The position numbers were made by a program, and so were the translations under genes. A stretch of DNA of 64,000 bases, from contig JBBQQH010000005.1 in assembly GCA_038216155.1 (NCBI GenBank), positions 8,748 to 72,747 of the forward strand, written 5' to 3'. This stretch comes from SZAS-103 sp038216155. GTDB taxonomy: Bacteria > Pseudomonadota > Gammaproteobacteria > Xanthomonadales > Xanthomonadaceae. A model generated the notes under the pieces. That model searched no databases. It had not been told where the DNA came from and was given only the letters and a program-made list of their open reading frames with translations. This document shows, piece by piece, positions 51,089-60,121 of the stretch (position 1 is the first letter of the stretch; each line of letters opens with the position of its first letter).

Positions 51089-54000
51089 GTGCAGCTGCAC
51101 GACGCCATCACGGCCCCGGATTCGGATTCGGATCTCAGGCCACGCCCGATCAATGAGCCGTCATCCAGCAGATGGCGACTTCTGATCGCTTGCGTGGCCG
51201 CGGGCGTTTTCGGCCTGCTGCTGGCCCTTGGCTCGCGCGCAGAAGTACGCGATTTCTATTTTAAACCAGTGACCGGCAGCCACGGATTGGCGCAAAACAC
51301 CGTGAATGCGCTGTTGCAGGATGAAAAGGGTTTTGTCTGGGTTGGCACGCAAGGCGGCCTGAATCGCTACGACGGCCAGGACTATCGCCTGTTCACCCAG
51401 CTGGCTGGCGATGCCGGCAGCTTGCCGGACAATCTGGTCACCGCGTTGGCCAATGGTGATCCGGGCGAGATTTGGGTCGGCACCGACAGTGCCTACGTAG
51501 CGCGGCTGGACTTGGCGAGCGGCAGCTTCCAGCGTCTGTTGCCGCCCGAGCTCGACCATCCCAACCAACCCGGCAAGCGCGTGCTGGCGCTGTATTACCA
51601 GCACGGATACGGACTGTGGATTACTACCGACGCCGGCATCGAACTGCTCGATCCGGCCAGCGGGCGGCGCCGCAGTGTGCTGATGCAGACCATGGTCAGC
51701 GAGTTCCAGAGTACCTACAGTTACGCCAGCGACGCCCGCGGCATGATCTGGGCGACCACGCCCAGCGGCCTGTACCGGATCGATCCGGTCACGCTGAAGG
51801 TGCAGCGCACTGCGATCCCTCGAGGGTTGCAGAACATTTTGCGCGACGCTCGCGGCGATCTCTGGGTCGCCGCGGACGGTTTGTACCGCCTGGATCCGGC
51901 CACCGGCTCACTCGATCGCCGCTGGCCGGCGCAAAGCAATGCCGCAGACTGGCTGCATTACGTCACTGCGGACCAGCAAGGCAACCTGTGGCTGGCGACG
52001 ATCCGCGAAGGCTTGGTTCGCTACACACCCGGCAGCGGAGAGACCCTGCGCATCCCCACCAGCACCAGCAAGACTGACGGCCCACCGCCAGACGACTTGC
52101 GGGTATTGATGGTCGATCGATCCGACCTGCTCTGGATCGGCAGCGAAATTTCCGGTGTCACCACCACCTCGCCGCAGGGCGCGCGCTTCAGTTATGTCAG
52201 CGACCCGGATCCGGCCCGCAACCAGCGCTATACCAACAGCGTGCGCAGCCTGTATCAGACCGATGACGGCGCACTGTGGATTGGCACCGACGGCGATGGC
52301 CTCAAACGCTACGACCTGAGAAGTGACCAGTTCGTCAGCTATGCGGACGCGCTCAAGGCCGCGATGCCGCAGGAAATCATGCACCACGATCTGCGCGTGA
52401 TGGCGATTCGCCCTGCCGACAAGGGTCGCTTGTGGATTGCCACCAACCTGGGTCTTTACCTGCTCGATCCTGCGACCCGACATGTCATCATGCAGCGCTT
52501 GCTGGCTTCGGAAACAAACCCCGAACTTCAGGCGTTGAATGTGCGGACTCTGGCGCTGGCCGGCGATGGCGGGCTATGGATCGGCACGCGCACCGATGGT
52601 GTGTTCAAGATCGATTCCGACGGCGTGCCGACGATGCATCTGGGCGCCGCAACCGCGACCTTGGCCGGCGTCAGCAGCCCGATGATCAACAGCCTGTACG
52701 AGGATACGCGGGGCAGCGTGTGGATCGGCACCATGGACGGACTGGATCGATTGCAGATCGCCAGTGGACGCGTGCAGCATTTTCTCAGCGATGCCCACGA
52801 TCCGACGACGCTGTCGGGTAATCGCGTGCGCGTGATCGTGCCCGGCAAGGACGGCTCGATCTGGGTCGGCACGCACTCCGGACTGAATCGACTGCGGGCG
52901 TCGGCCAATGGCGATGTGGCAATCGAACGCTACCTGCCCGCGTCTACCCAATCGCAAATCAGCACCACAATTTACGGGGTCCTTGAAGACACCTCTGGCA
53001 ACCTTTGGCTGAGCACCAATAATGGCCTGCAGCGGCTGGACCCCGACCGACGCACGTTCCGCCATTTCGGTGACAACGATGGACTGCAACACACCGAGTT
53101 CAATGGCGGGGCGCAATTGCGGCTCAATGATGGGCGACTGGTGTTTGGTGGGATTCGCGGATTGAACCTGTTCGATCCGGCACGTCTTGCGGAGAGTCAT
53201 TACGCACCAAACGTGGTGTTGACCTCGGCCCGCGTCGGCAGTGCGCCGGATAACTTGGCCGGATTGATGACGCCGGCGCGACTGGAGTTCAAGCAAGAAC
53301 AGAGCGTCGTGCGCCTGCACTTTGCAGCCATGGCTTTCGCCGATCCTGAGGCGATTTCATATCGCTATCGCCTTGACGGCTTCGATCACGACTGGATTGA
53401 TGCCGGTCACACACGCGACGCGACTTACACCAACCTGGATGCAGGCGAGTATGTATTTCGCGCCCAAGCCACCAATCGCGATGGGGTCTGGAGCGCCAAC
53501 CAGCTCATCTTGCCGCTTTCTGTGGTCCCGCCGTGGTGGGCCAGCCGCTATGCGTGGCTGTTGTACGCTTTGATCGGGTTGCTGCTGGCGCTACTGGTGG
53601 TGCGCGCGCTGCACAATCGGCGCCTGCGCGAACGCACGCACACCGATGAACTGCGCCGGCGCGAGGAGCATCTAAAGATGGCGCTGTGGGGTTCCGGCGA
53701 CGACTTCTGGGATCTCGACGTCGCCGCACAAACGCTGCGTCGGCTGAATGCACAGACTATCAGCGAGCATCCGCAAGGCAACCAGATCAGCGTCAGCCAC
53801 TGGCGCAATTCGGTGATTCATCCAGACGATCTGGTCGACGTCGAGCAGCGGATGCGAGAGCACATCCTCGGACGCACCGCGCATTTTGAATCCGAACATC
53901 GCATCCACACTGCCGAGGGTGTTTGGACCAAAGTGCTCGCTCGCGGCAAGGTGGTGGAGCGCGATGCGGTGGGACACGCGACTCGCGTCGCCGGTACCGC

Positions 54001-55744
54001 GCGTGACATCACGCAGATGGATCATGCCGAGCGCGAACGCAGAATCGCTGGCGAAGTGCTCAACGCGATGGCCGAAGCGGTCACCGTGGTCGATCTGGAT
54101 TTCCGCTTCGTCTCGGTCAACAACGCCTTCAGCACCATCAGCGGTTACGCCGAGGAAGAAGTGATCGGGCTGTCCAGTGCGCTGCTCGACAGCAGCCAGC
54201 ATCCACCCCAGTTTTACGAACAGATGCGCGCGGTGCTGGAGCAAACCGGCCATTGGGCCGGCGAAATGTGGCAGCGGCGCAAGGATGGCGAGGAGTTCCT
54301 GTGCGCAATCGAGGTGGTGGAAGTAGGCGAGCCGGGCGGCAAGCGCGTCTACTTCGTCGCGGTACTCAGCGATATCACGGAGCGCAAACGCGCCGAGCAG
54401 GAACTGCGCTACCTGGCCAACTTCGACACCCTCACCGGCCTGCCCAATCGCGCGCTGTTGTCCGAACGCCTGGCGCGCGCCATCGTGCGGGCGCGGCGGC
54501 AGGACACGCTGGTCGCGGTGTTGTTCCTCGATCTGGATCGGTTCAAGGAAATCAACGATTCGCTGGGCCACTCGGCCGGTGATCGTATCCTCAAGGCGGT
54601 CGCAGCGAGACTGCAGGGGATCGCCGGTCCAGCTGACACGGTCTCGCGACTGGGTGGCGACGAATTCACGCTGGTGATCGAGGATCTCACCAGTGCCGAG
54701 GGCGCGTTTGAAGTCGCACGCAGGTTGCTGGCTGCGTTCGCGCAACCGCTGGTGATCGATGATCGCAGCGAGATCAGTATCACCCCGTCGGTTGGCATCA
54801 GCCTGTATCCGGCGCACGGGCTGGCACCCACCGACCTGCTCAAGCATGCCGACAGCGCGATGTATCAGGCCAAGGCGAACGGTCGCAATACCTATCTCGT
54901 CTACACCGAAGCGATGGAAACCGAATCGCGACGACGCGCCAACCTGACCGCTGCACTGCGGCGTGCGCTGGATCGCAATGAGTTCCAGTTGCTGTATCAA
55001 CCACGTCTGTCGCTCACCCGTGGTCGAATCACCGGCGTGGAGGCACTGCTGCGCTGGCACAGCGAGGAACTGGGCGAAGTGATGCCGGCAGCGTTCATCC
55101 CGATCGCTGAAGAAACCGGGATGATCCTGCGCATCGGCGAATGGGTCATGCGCGAAGCGTGCCGTACGTTGGCGCAATGGCAGGCCAACGGGCTGACCGA
55201 GATCAGCGTCGCGATCAATGTTTCGGTATTGCAATTGCTGCGCGGCAATCTGCCGCAACTGTTGAACGAAGTGTTGGCCACAACTGGCGCACCAGCCAAC
55301 CGGCTGGAGCTGGAACTCACCGAAAGCATGGTGATGGCTAACGCTGCGGAAACCCGCAGCATGCTCAACCAGATTCGGCAGCTTGGCGTGTCGCTGGCGA
55401 TCGACGATTTCGGCACCGGCTATTCCTCGCTGGTGTACCTCAAGCAGTTGCCGATCGATACCTTGAAGATCGACAAGGAGTTCATCGACGACTTGACCCG
55501 CGATCCCGACGATGAAGCGATCACCACCACCATCATCAACATGGCGCATTCGCTCGGCCTGAATGTGATCGCCGAAGGTGTCGAATCGCAGGATCAGCTC
55601 GACTTCCTGCGCAAGCACGGTTGCGACGAAATCCAGGGCTATTGGTTGTCGCCACCGCTGGGCGATGCGCACTGCCAAGCTTTCATCAAAAGTTGGCAGC
55701 ACACGCGCCGCGAACCGACCCCAGCCGCGAGTCCGGTCAATTGA
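51089..55744 (+). CDS. Large membrane sensor: two-component-type beta-propeller, Y_Y_Y, two PAS, GGDEF and EAL domains
   Basis: 1551 residues from GTG 51089. A membrane helix (~30-48) exports a sensor made of propeller repeats (each like GLWIGTRTDGVFKID; WVGTQGGLNRYDG) to ~residue 720, a Y_Y_Y domain (SYRYRLDGFDHDWIDAG, ~755) and a second helix (~820). Inside are two PAS domains (~860-970, ~990-1100), GGDEF (RLGGDEFTL, ~1189) and EAL (VEALLRW, NVSVLQLL, LTESMVM, DDFGTGYSSL, AEGVESQDQL). Both active sites look intact. The inhibitory RxxD site before GGDEF is GPAD, so feedback inhibition is probably lost. It probably senses a periplasmic ligand and changes c-di-GMP in either direction. It splits the usual ygfB/zapA neighbourhood. 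Confidence 0.9.
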   Translation: MQLHDAITAPDSDSDLRPRPINEPSSSRWRLLIACVAAGVFGLLLALGSRAEVRDFYFKPVTGSHGLAQNTVNALLQDEKGFVWVGTQGGLNRYDGQDYRLFTQLAGDAGSLPDNLVTALANGDPGEIWVGTDSAYVARLDLASGSFQRLLPPELDHPNQPGKRVLALYYQHGYGLWITTDAGIELLDPASGRRRSVLMQTMVSEFQSTYSYASDARGMIWATTPSGLYRIDPVTLKVQRTAIPRGLQNILRDARGDLWVAADGLYRLDPATGSLDRRWPAQSNAADWLHYVTADQQGNLWLATIREGLVRYTPGSGETLRIPTSTSKTDGPPPDDLRVLMVDRSDLLWIGSEISGVTTTSPQGARFSYVSDPDPARNQRYTNSVRSLYQTDDGALWIGTDGDGLKRYDLRSDQFVSYADALKAAMPQEIMHHDLRVMAIRPADKGRLWIATNLGLYLLDPATRHVIMQRLLASETNPELQALNVRTLALAGDGGLWIGTRTDGVFKIDSDGVPTMHLGAATATLAGVSSPMINSLYEDTRGSVWIGTMDGLDRLQIASGRVQHFLSDAHDPTTLSGNRVRVIVPGKDGSIWVGTHSGLNRLRASANGDVAIERYLPASTQSQISTTIYGVLEDTSGNLWLSTNNGLQRLDPDRRTFRHFGDNDGLQHTEFNGGAQLRLNDGRLVFGGIRGLNLFDPARLAESHYAPNVVLTSARVGSAPDNLAGLMTPARLEFKQEQSVVRLHFAAMAFADPEAISYRYRLDGFDHDWIDAGHTRDATYTNLDAGEYVFRAQATNRDGVWSANQLILPLSVVPPWWASRYAWLLYALIGLLLALLVVRALHNRRLRERTHTDELRRREEHLKMALWGSGDDFWDLDVAAQTLRRLNAQTISEHPQGNQISVSHWRNSVIHPDDLVDVEQRMREHILGRTAHFESEHRIHTAEGVWTKVLARGKVVERDAVGHATRVAGTARDITQMDHAERERRIAGEVLNAMAEAVTVVDLDFRFVSVNNAFSTISGYAEEEVIGLSSALLDSSQHPPQFYEQMRAVLEQTGHWAGEMWQRRKDGEEFLCAIEVVEVGEPGGKRVYFVAVLSDITERKRAEQELRYLANFDTLTGLPNRALLSERLARAIVRARRQDTLVAVLFLDLDRFKEINDSLGHSAGDRILKAVAARLQGIAGPADTVSRLGGDEFTLVIEDLTSAEGAFEVARRLLAAFAQPLVIDDRSEISITPSVGISLYPAHGLAPTDLLKHADSAMYQAKANGRNTYLVYTEAMETESRRRANLTAALRRALDRNEFQLLYQPRLSLTRGRITGVEALLRWHSEELGEVMPAAFIPIAEETGMILRIGEWVMREACRTLAQWQANGLTEISVAINVSVLQLLRGNLPQLLNEVLATTGAPANRLELELTESMVMANAAETRSMLNQIRQLGVSLAIDDFGTGYSSLVYLKQLPIDTLKIDKEFIDDLTRDPDDEAITTTIINMAHSLGLNVIAEGVESQDQLDFLRKHGCDEIQGYWLSPPLGDAHCQAFIKSWQHTRREPTPAASPVN

Positions 55745-55812
55745 TCGCGCCTGCTCCGCTCGCGCCGTTGCTGGTTGACCGCGACCACCCCCACGCATAT
55801 CGTTGATGCCAC

Positions 55813-56037
55813 ATGACCGACAGCAACGACTCGCTTGCGCAGTTCAATGACCTGATCACCAAGGTCGAACAACTGGTTGCGTTGTGCGATCGGCTGGGCG
55901 AGGAGAATCGCACGCTGCGTAACAGCCAGGAATCACTGATCGGCGAACGCGCGCAATTGCTGACGAAAAACGAGCAGGCACGCTCGCGCGTGGAAGCAAT
56001 GATCCACCGCCTCAAGTCGATGGAGCACAACGCATGA
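55813..56037 (+). CDS. Small coiled-coil protein (TIGR02449/ZapB-like)
   Basis: 74 residues, nearly all heptad-like coiled coil (KVEQLVALCDRLGEENRTL...NSQESLIGERAQLLTKNEQ). Small proteins of this family are regularly encoded just before zapA. It overlaps zapA by four bases. A role in division-ring assembly next to ZapA is likely by position only. Confidence 0.85.
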   Translation: MTDSNDSLAQFNDLITKVEQLVALCDRLGEENRTLRNSQESLIGERAQLLTKNEQARSRVEAMIHRLKSMEHNA

Positions 56038-56336
56038 GCGATCCAGTGACGGTGCGCATCCTCGATCGCGACTATCTGGTGGCATGCGAACCCGGCGAAC
56101 GCGATGGGCTTGTCTCCGCGGCGCATTTGCTGGATGCGCGCATGCGCGAGATTCGCGGCGGCAACCGGATGGCGGCGATCGATCGCATCGCGGTGATGGC
56201 GGCGCTGAATCTTGCGCATGAGTTTTTGCAATTCAAGCAGGCCAGTGAACAACGTGACCAGCAGATCGCGCGTACGCTGGGCGATCTCAACCGCAAGCTC
56301 GACACCCTGATCGCCGCACCTGCGCGAACGCGCTGA
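56034..56336 (+). CDS. zapA: Cell division protein ZapA
   Basis: 100 residues. VRILDRDYLVACEPGERDGLVSAAHLLDARM is the conserved N-terminal globular part; the rest is a helix with RIAVMAALNLAHEFL and a C-terminal coiled coil. ZapA cross-links FtsZ filaments. The order ZapB-like gene, zapA, 6S RNA, fau is conserved in gammaproteobacteria. Confidence 0.94.
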   Translation: MSDPVTVRILDRDYLVACEPGERDGLVSAAHLLDARMREIRGGNRMAAIDRIAVMAALNLAHEFLQFKQASEQRDQQIARTLGDLNRKLDTLIAAPARTR

Positions 56337-56430
56337 TTGATCCGGCGATGCCCAAAGCTCCCTGGGCACGTGGCAGCAATTTGCAAGGATTCGCCCAATC
56401 GGTTTTCAGCTGCGCATCACATCCTGGTCG

Positions 56431-56436
56431 TATACT
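56431..56436 (+). promoter_or_regulatory. -10 element of the 6S RNA gene
   Basis: TATACT lies about ten bases before the start of the 6S structure. The -35 position does not match the consensus well. Confidence 0.5.
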
Positions 56437-56444
56437 GCACCCGC

Positions 56445-56632
56445 GTCCTCTGCCGTGTTCGACAGCCGGTGCCTACATTTGCCTTGGTCCATACCACGAC
56501 CCGGAAGTCGCCGATTTTGCGGTGTGCAAGTCCGCCTCGAGCGGAAAGCCTGATGCAACTGCGGCCGCTTCCCCCTGATCCTTCGGATCAAGGTCGTTGC
56601 ATTGGCATCGACATGGCGGAGGATGCATTTTT
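56445..56632 (+). ncRNA. ssrS: 6S RNA
   Basis: The stretch has the 6S layout: ends CCTCTGCC and GGCGGAGG pair to close the molecule, a long hairpin with an open centre, AAGTCCGCCTCGAGCGGAAAGCC (like the E. coli GTCCGTCCGAGAAGCC segment) and CTGATCCTTCGGATCAAGG (like E. coli CTTGAACCAAGGGTTCAAGG). It lies between zapA and fau, the conserved location, and ends in a T-run. 6S RNA binds sigma-70 RNA polymerase and lowers transcription in stationary phase. Exact ends are estimated. Confidence 0.92.
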
Positions 56633-56644
56633 CGTGGTGTATCA

Positions 56645-57247
56645 ATGAATTCCGACGCCGATTTGCGCGCTAGTCAGCGCGATCGTCTGCGCGAGCAACG
56701 CCTCGTAATTACACCCGTATCCCGCATCTCCGCTGCGCAGGCTCTGGCAGCGCATGTCTGCGCCGCACTTGTTGATCGTGCTCCGGGCGATATCGCCGGC
56801 TATTGGGCGACAGGCGGCGAGCTCTCGCTGCATGCGGTGCTGCACGCATTGCCAGACGGATGGCGTTACTGCCTGCCGCTGCTGTATGACGAGCGCAGGC
56901 TGCGCTTCGCACGCTGGTCGCCAGGCGATGCCATCGAACCCAATCGCTTCGGCATTCCCGAACCGGTCGTATCCGCTGGACAAGCCCTGCTGCCCGATCA
57001 ATTGCAGATCGCGCTGGTGCCGCTGGTCGGATTCGATCGGAGCGGCAATCGTCTTGGCATGGGCGGTGGCTGGTACGATCGCAGCTTCGCGTTTCGGCAA
57101 TCCCGGCCGGTGCCTCCACTGCTGATCGGCGTTGGTTACGCCAATCAGGAAATCGATCGCATCGATGTGCAAGCTTGGGATGTCGCGATGGATTTCGTGG
57201 CAACGGAAAGCGAGTTGATCGATTGCCGGCAACAACGAATGACGTGA
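56645..57247 (+). CDS. fau: 5-Formyltetrahydrofolate cyclo-ligase
   Basis: 200 residues from ATG 56645. The C-terminal motif DRSGNRLGMGGGWYDRSFA (ATP/folate site) is diagnostic, preceded by DQLQIALVPLVGFD. The N-terminal SQRDRLREQRLVI holds the basic patch typical of the family. It converts 5-formyl-THF to 5,10-methenyl-THF using ATP. Placement behind 6S RNA is the same as ygfA in E. coli. Confidence 0.93.
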   Translation: MNSDADLRASQRDRLREQRLVITPVSRISAAQALAAHVCAALVDRAPGDIAGYWATGGELSLHAVLHALPDGWRYCLPLLYDERRLRFARWSPGDAIEPNRFGIPEPVVSAGQALLPDQLQIALVPLVGFDRSGNRLGMGGGWYDRSFAFRQSRPVPPLLIGVGYANQEIDRIDVQAWDVAMDFVATESELIDCRQQRMT

Positions 57248-57269
57248 TGCCTACAACGGTTGAAATTGC

Positions 57270-57719
57270 ATGCGCTACTGGCTGATGAAAACCGAACCAG
57301 ATGCGTTCTCGATTGACGATCTTGCACGCGTCAAAGTCGAGCCGTGGACCGGCGTACGCAACTATCAGGCGCGCAATTTCATGCGCAGCATGAAGCCGGG
57401 TGACCACGTGTTGTTCTATCACTCCAGTTGCGATCCGCCCGGCGTTGCGGGTGTGGCCGAGGTTGCCAGCGATCCGTATCCGGATCCAACCCAGTTTGAA
57501 CGCAACAGCCACTATTTCGACCCCAAGAGCAAACCCGAGGAACCGCGTTGGTCGTTGGTCGACGTGCGCTTCACGCGCAAATTCAAGCGCCTGATCCCGT
57601 TGGCAGAATTGCGCGAAGAACCAGCGCTGGAGGATTCCGCACTGCTGCAACGGGGCAGCCGGCTTTCTGTGCTGCCCGCCAATGCGGCGCAGTTCAAGGC
57701 GATTCTCGCACTCGAATAA
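57270..57719 (+). CDS. EVE domain protein
   Basis: 149 residues. It begins MRYWLMKTEPDAFSIDDLAR and continues TGVRNYQARNFMRSMKPGDHVLFYHSS and GVAGVAEVASDPYPDPTQF, the standard bacterial EVE protein. EVE domains bind modified bases such as N4-acetyl- or 5-methyl-cytosine; here the protein is stand-alone and is found next to fau/rpiA in many gammaproteobacteria, so a housekeeping RNA role is more likely than defence. Confidence 0.93.
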   Translation: MRYWLMKTEPDAFSIDDLARVKVEPWTGVRNYQARNFMRSMKPGDHVLFYHSSCDPPGVAGVAEVASDPYPDPTQFERNSHYFDPKSKPEEPRWSLVDVRFTRKFKRLIPLAELREEPALEDSALLQRGSRLSVLPANAAQFKAILALE

Positions 57720-57756
57720 CGCGTCAACTTCCAGAAAAGCAATATCAGGAGTCAGC

Positions 57757-58401
57757 ATGTCGCACGATGAGCAGAAGCGCCAAGCCGCCGAACGCGCGAT
57801 CGAATACGTGGAACGCGGCAGTATCGTCGGGGTCGGCACCGGCAGCACAATCGCGCACTTCATCAACGCGCTCGGGCGTATGAAAGGCGATATTGAAGGC
57901 GCGGTATCGAGTTCCGATCAAAGCACCAAACAACTGCAATCGCTGGGCATCCCGGTGTTCGACCTCAACGCAGTCGGCCCGCTGAAACTCTATGTCGACG
58001 GTGCCGACGAGTGCGACCCGAACCTGTGCCTGATCAAGGGCGGCGGCGCGGCGTTGACTCGCGAGAAAATCATCGCCGAAGCGAGCGAACGCTTCGTCTG
58101 CATCATCGATCCCAGCAAACAGGTCGACGTCTTGGGGCGCTTCCCGCTACCGGTCGAAGTCATCCCGCTCGCCCGCAGCGCTGTCGCCCGCGCACTGTTG
58201 AAATTCGATGGCTGCCCCGCTTGGCGCGAAGACGTGATCACCGACAACGGCAACTGGATCCTCGACGTCCACGGCCTGAAAATCACCAACCCACTCGAAC
58301 TGGAGTGCGAGATCAACCAGATTCCCGGCGTGGTTACTGTCGGCCTGTTTGCAAGGCGGCGTGCAGATATCGTGATCGTCGGCGGTCAGCAGCACCATTG
58401 A
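57757..58401 (+). CDS. rpiA: Ribose-5-phosphate isomerase A
   Basis: 214 residues from ATG 57757, with AGGAG (57747-57751). VGVGTGSTIAHFINAL, SSDQSTKQLQSLGIP, YVDGADECDPNL, LIKGGGAALTREKI and the C-terminal NQIPGVVTVGLFARRRADIV are diagnostic. It interconverts ribulose- and ribose-5-phosphate in the pentose phosphate pathway. Followed by a strong hairpin. Confidence 0.97.
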   Translation: MSHDEQKRQAAERAIEYVERGSIVGVGTGSTIAHFINALGRMKGDIEGAVSSSDQSTKQLQSLGIPVFDLNAVGPLKLYVDGADECDPNLCLIKGGGAALTREKIIAEASERFVCIIDPSKQVDVLGRFPLPVEVIPLARSAVARALLKFDGCPAWREDVITDNGNWILDVHGLKITNPLELECEINQIPGVVTVGLFARRRADIVIVGGQQHH

Positions 58402-58409
58402 TCGAACCA

Positions 58410-58442
58410 CGCGTATGGCCGAGCATCGCTCGGCCATACGCG
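58410..58442. terminator. Hairpin between rpiA and the lysozyme-like gene
   Basis: A perfect 14-base-pair stem (CGCGTATGGCCGAG with CTCGGCCATACGCG) over a five-base loop lies between convergent genes. Neither strand has a T-run, so it may act on both with help, or simply protect 3' ends. Confidence 0.6.
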
Positions 58443-58449
58443 GATCCGA

Positions 58450-59192
58450 CTACGGCGTCCAAGAATGGACGTAAGGACTCTCGTGAAAATGCCCGGGCGT
58501 TGCAAGCGCGCCTACGCTACCGTCATCGATCGCCATCATGTGGATAAGCCTGCGGTACTCGGCCGCCGACTGGGCAGCCCCCAGGCCTGAGAGAGCTATT
58601 CCAATCGGCATCGCACTAGCGCCGACCGGCAGATCGGACCACGAATTGGCACCCGGAATCGATGGCCACCTGCAGCAGATTGATACCTGATTTGGTACCA
58701 GACTTCCGCTCGGTTGCCAGCCACAAGGTCCTTCGTTAGCTCTCCTCCAAAATATCCCGGTAGTTGATACCACATGGACATGAGAACCGCTTTTTCCCTG
58801 GAATCTGGAAGAACCACGCCTTTATTTCTGAAAAATGTGTCGAAGTCGAGCGTTCTTGCACTAATCGCGCGGTCAAGCAAAGCATTTGCAGCAGCCGCGT
58901 TTGGGAGGGCCAGGCCCGCCAGCGCTGCAGGAATACCCCTAGTGTTTGCGTTCAAAGCATTGATCGCCGCAATCTGCGCCGCAGTGAGCACGACTCCCAC
59001 GGCCTCCAGATCTTCGATGGCTACGTCTCTATTGGCAATCAAGTCATATCCAAACCCGATGACAGCCCGATGCTCTGAATCCTCGTCAATACTTAGATCG
59101 GCCGCAGCGTTCTCGGCTGATTTCAAGAGTGATCGCAGGTCAAGCGCATAAGAGCCGTAAAGATAATCTTCGTGGGTGCTGTTTAACGACAT
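58450..59192 (-). pseudogene. Lysozyme-like (T4-type fold) protein with a frameshift near its C-terminus
   Basis: The frame from ATG 59192 (AGGAG upstream) encodes SLLKSAENAAADLSID...RAVIGFGYDLIA, comparable to the catalytic Glu and IGIGHLL region of phage-type lysozymes, then a helical part with MSMWYQLPGYFGGELTK and AEVWYQIRYQSA. This pattern matches the lysozyme-like domain of type I-secreted proteins of xanthomonads. The frame then ends at 58596, while a second frame from about 58690 to 58450 (NSWSDLPVGASAMPIGIALS ... HESPYVHSWTP) has full coding character. One base gained or two lost would join them to about 246 residues. It lies downstream of hlyB/hlyD genes, so it may be their cargo. 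Confidence 0.7.
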
Positions 59193-59204
59193 TTTGAGTG
59201 GCTC

Positions 59205-60098
59205 CTATGGGAGATAGCGCGTAGGGATTGGATGACTATGCATCTGGATTTGGCAAATTTCATCAACACTGGTAACGCCAGTTGCGGCATCGGACGAAGC
59301 GTCTTTCAATTGCCGCGTGACTCGATAAATGTTCATGAATTCTGCACTGGGAAACCGGCTGACGCGCTTCGACGGAGCCCAAGATTGTTCATACGCTGCT
59401 ATGTAAACCGTCCCACGGTACAAAAACGGCCGCATTTGTTGACCAAGTTGCAAATCATATGCTCGGCTCTTTGTAGTATTCGTATTCGGAGAAAACAACG
59501 CATCCAGATCAAGACGATTCAAGTCCAGGCCGCCGGAATAGAAAATCGTCAGGCTGTCTTCACCGCCGTAGCTGCTTCCAACGCCTTCGCTAAGTGTCTT
59601 CCGAGTCATAAAATTGGTTTTAATCAATTCATCCACCTGTTCGTCCTTGTCGATGTCGATTTCGGCAACGAGGAATGGGCGGTATTGTCTTGACTCGTCG
59701 CCGGGGAAGCCACCAAGATATCTGCCCTCGCGCCAGCGGATCGCGTCGTATTCCGGCGAAGACGGATATTTGGACAGCAGGATGTCCCATGTGATTCCTT
59801 TGTCGTAAGCTACGCCGGCTAATCGTTCGAACATATTGTCGTAGCGCACTCCAAAAAGCATGGGGGTCGTGCCGCTAAGTGAATAGGGTTTATTACCTCT
59901 TTCCAGCGGATGCCGAAACCGCTCGTTGTAAACAGCGGTCATATGTTTGCATAGAACTGCATTTTTACTCGTGATGAGCTTATAGCTATACATCTCGTTT
60001 TCCGCATGACGCAACGTCTCGTTCGTTTGCAACGTGGTTGTGGCTTGTGCTGTACTTGTGGCGAACAGAATGCCAATTACGAAATGTAAGAGGTTCAT
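59205..60098 (-). CDS. Unrecognised exported protein of the secretion cassette
   Basis: 297 residues from ATG 60098, with GGAGA upstream. A signal peptide (MNLLHFVIGILFATSTAQA) predicts a periplasmic or exported protein. I do not recognise the rest. A DIDKDEQVDELI segment has the spacing of an EF-hand-like calcium loop. GC is lower than in the neighbours. It ends 12 bases before the lysozyme-like gene on the same strand. One possible role is immunity against that lysozyme-like protein, since a periplasmic inhibitor is what a producer would need; this is inference from position and signal alone. Confidence 0.65.
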   Translation of the reverse strand: MNLLHFVIGILFATSTAQATTTLQTNETLRHAENEMYSYKLITSKNAVLCKHMTAVYNERFRHPLERGNKPYSLSGTTPMLFGVRYDNMFERLAGVAYDKGITWDILLSKYPSSPEYDAIRWREGRYLGGFPGDESRQYRPFLVAEIDIDKDEQVDELIKTNFMTRKTLSEGVGSSYGGEDSLTIFYSGGLDLNRLDLDALFSPNTNTTKSRAYDLQLGQQMRPFLYRGTVYIAAYEQSWAPSKRVSRFPSAEFMNIYRVTRQLKDASSDAATGVTSVDEICQIQMHSHPIPTRYLP

Positions 60099-60121
60099 TG
60101 ATCTTCTCCAAGAAAGTTTAA

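Noticed and set aside
53672..55798. 708-codon minus-strand open frame opposite the GGDEF/EAL sensor
   Set aside because: All GGDEF and EAL motifs are read on the plus strand; the reverse frame has none and is a shadow.
57270..57719. EVE domain protein as part of a defence system
   Set aside because: Its neighbours fau and rpiA are the standard housekeeping context for this stand-alone EVE type.
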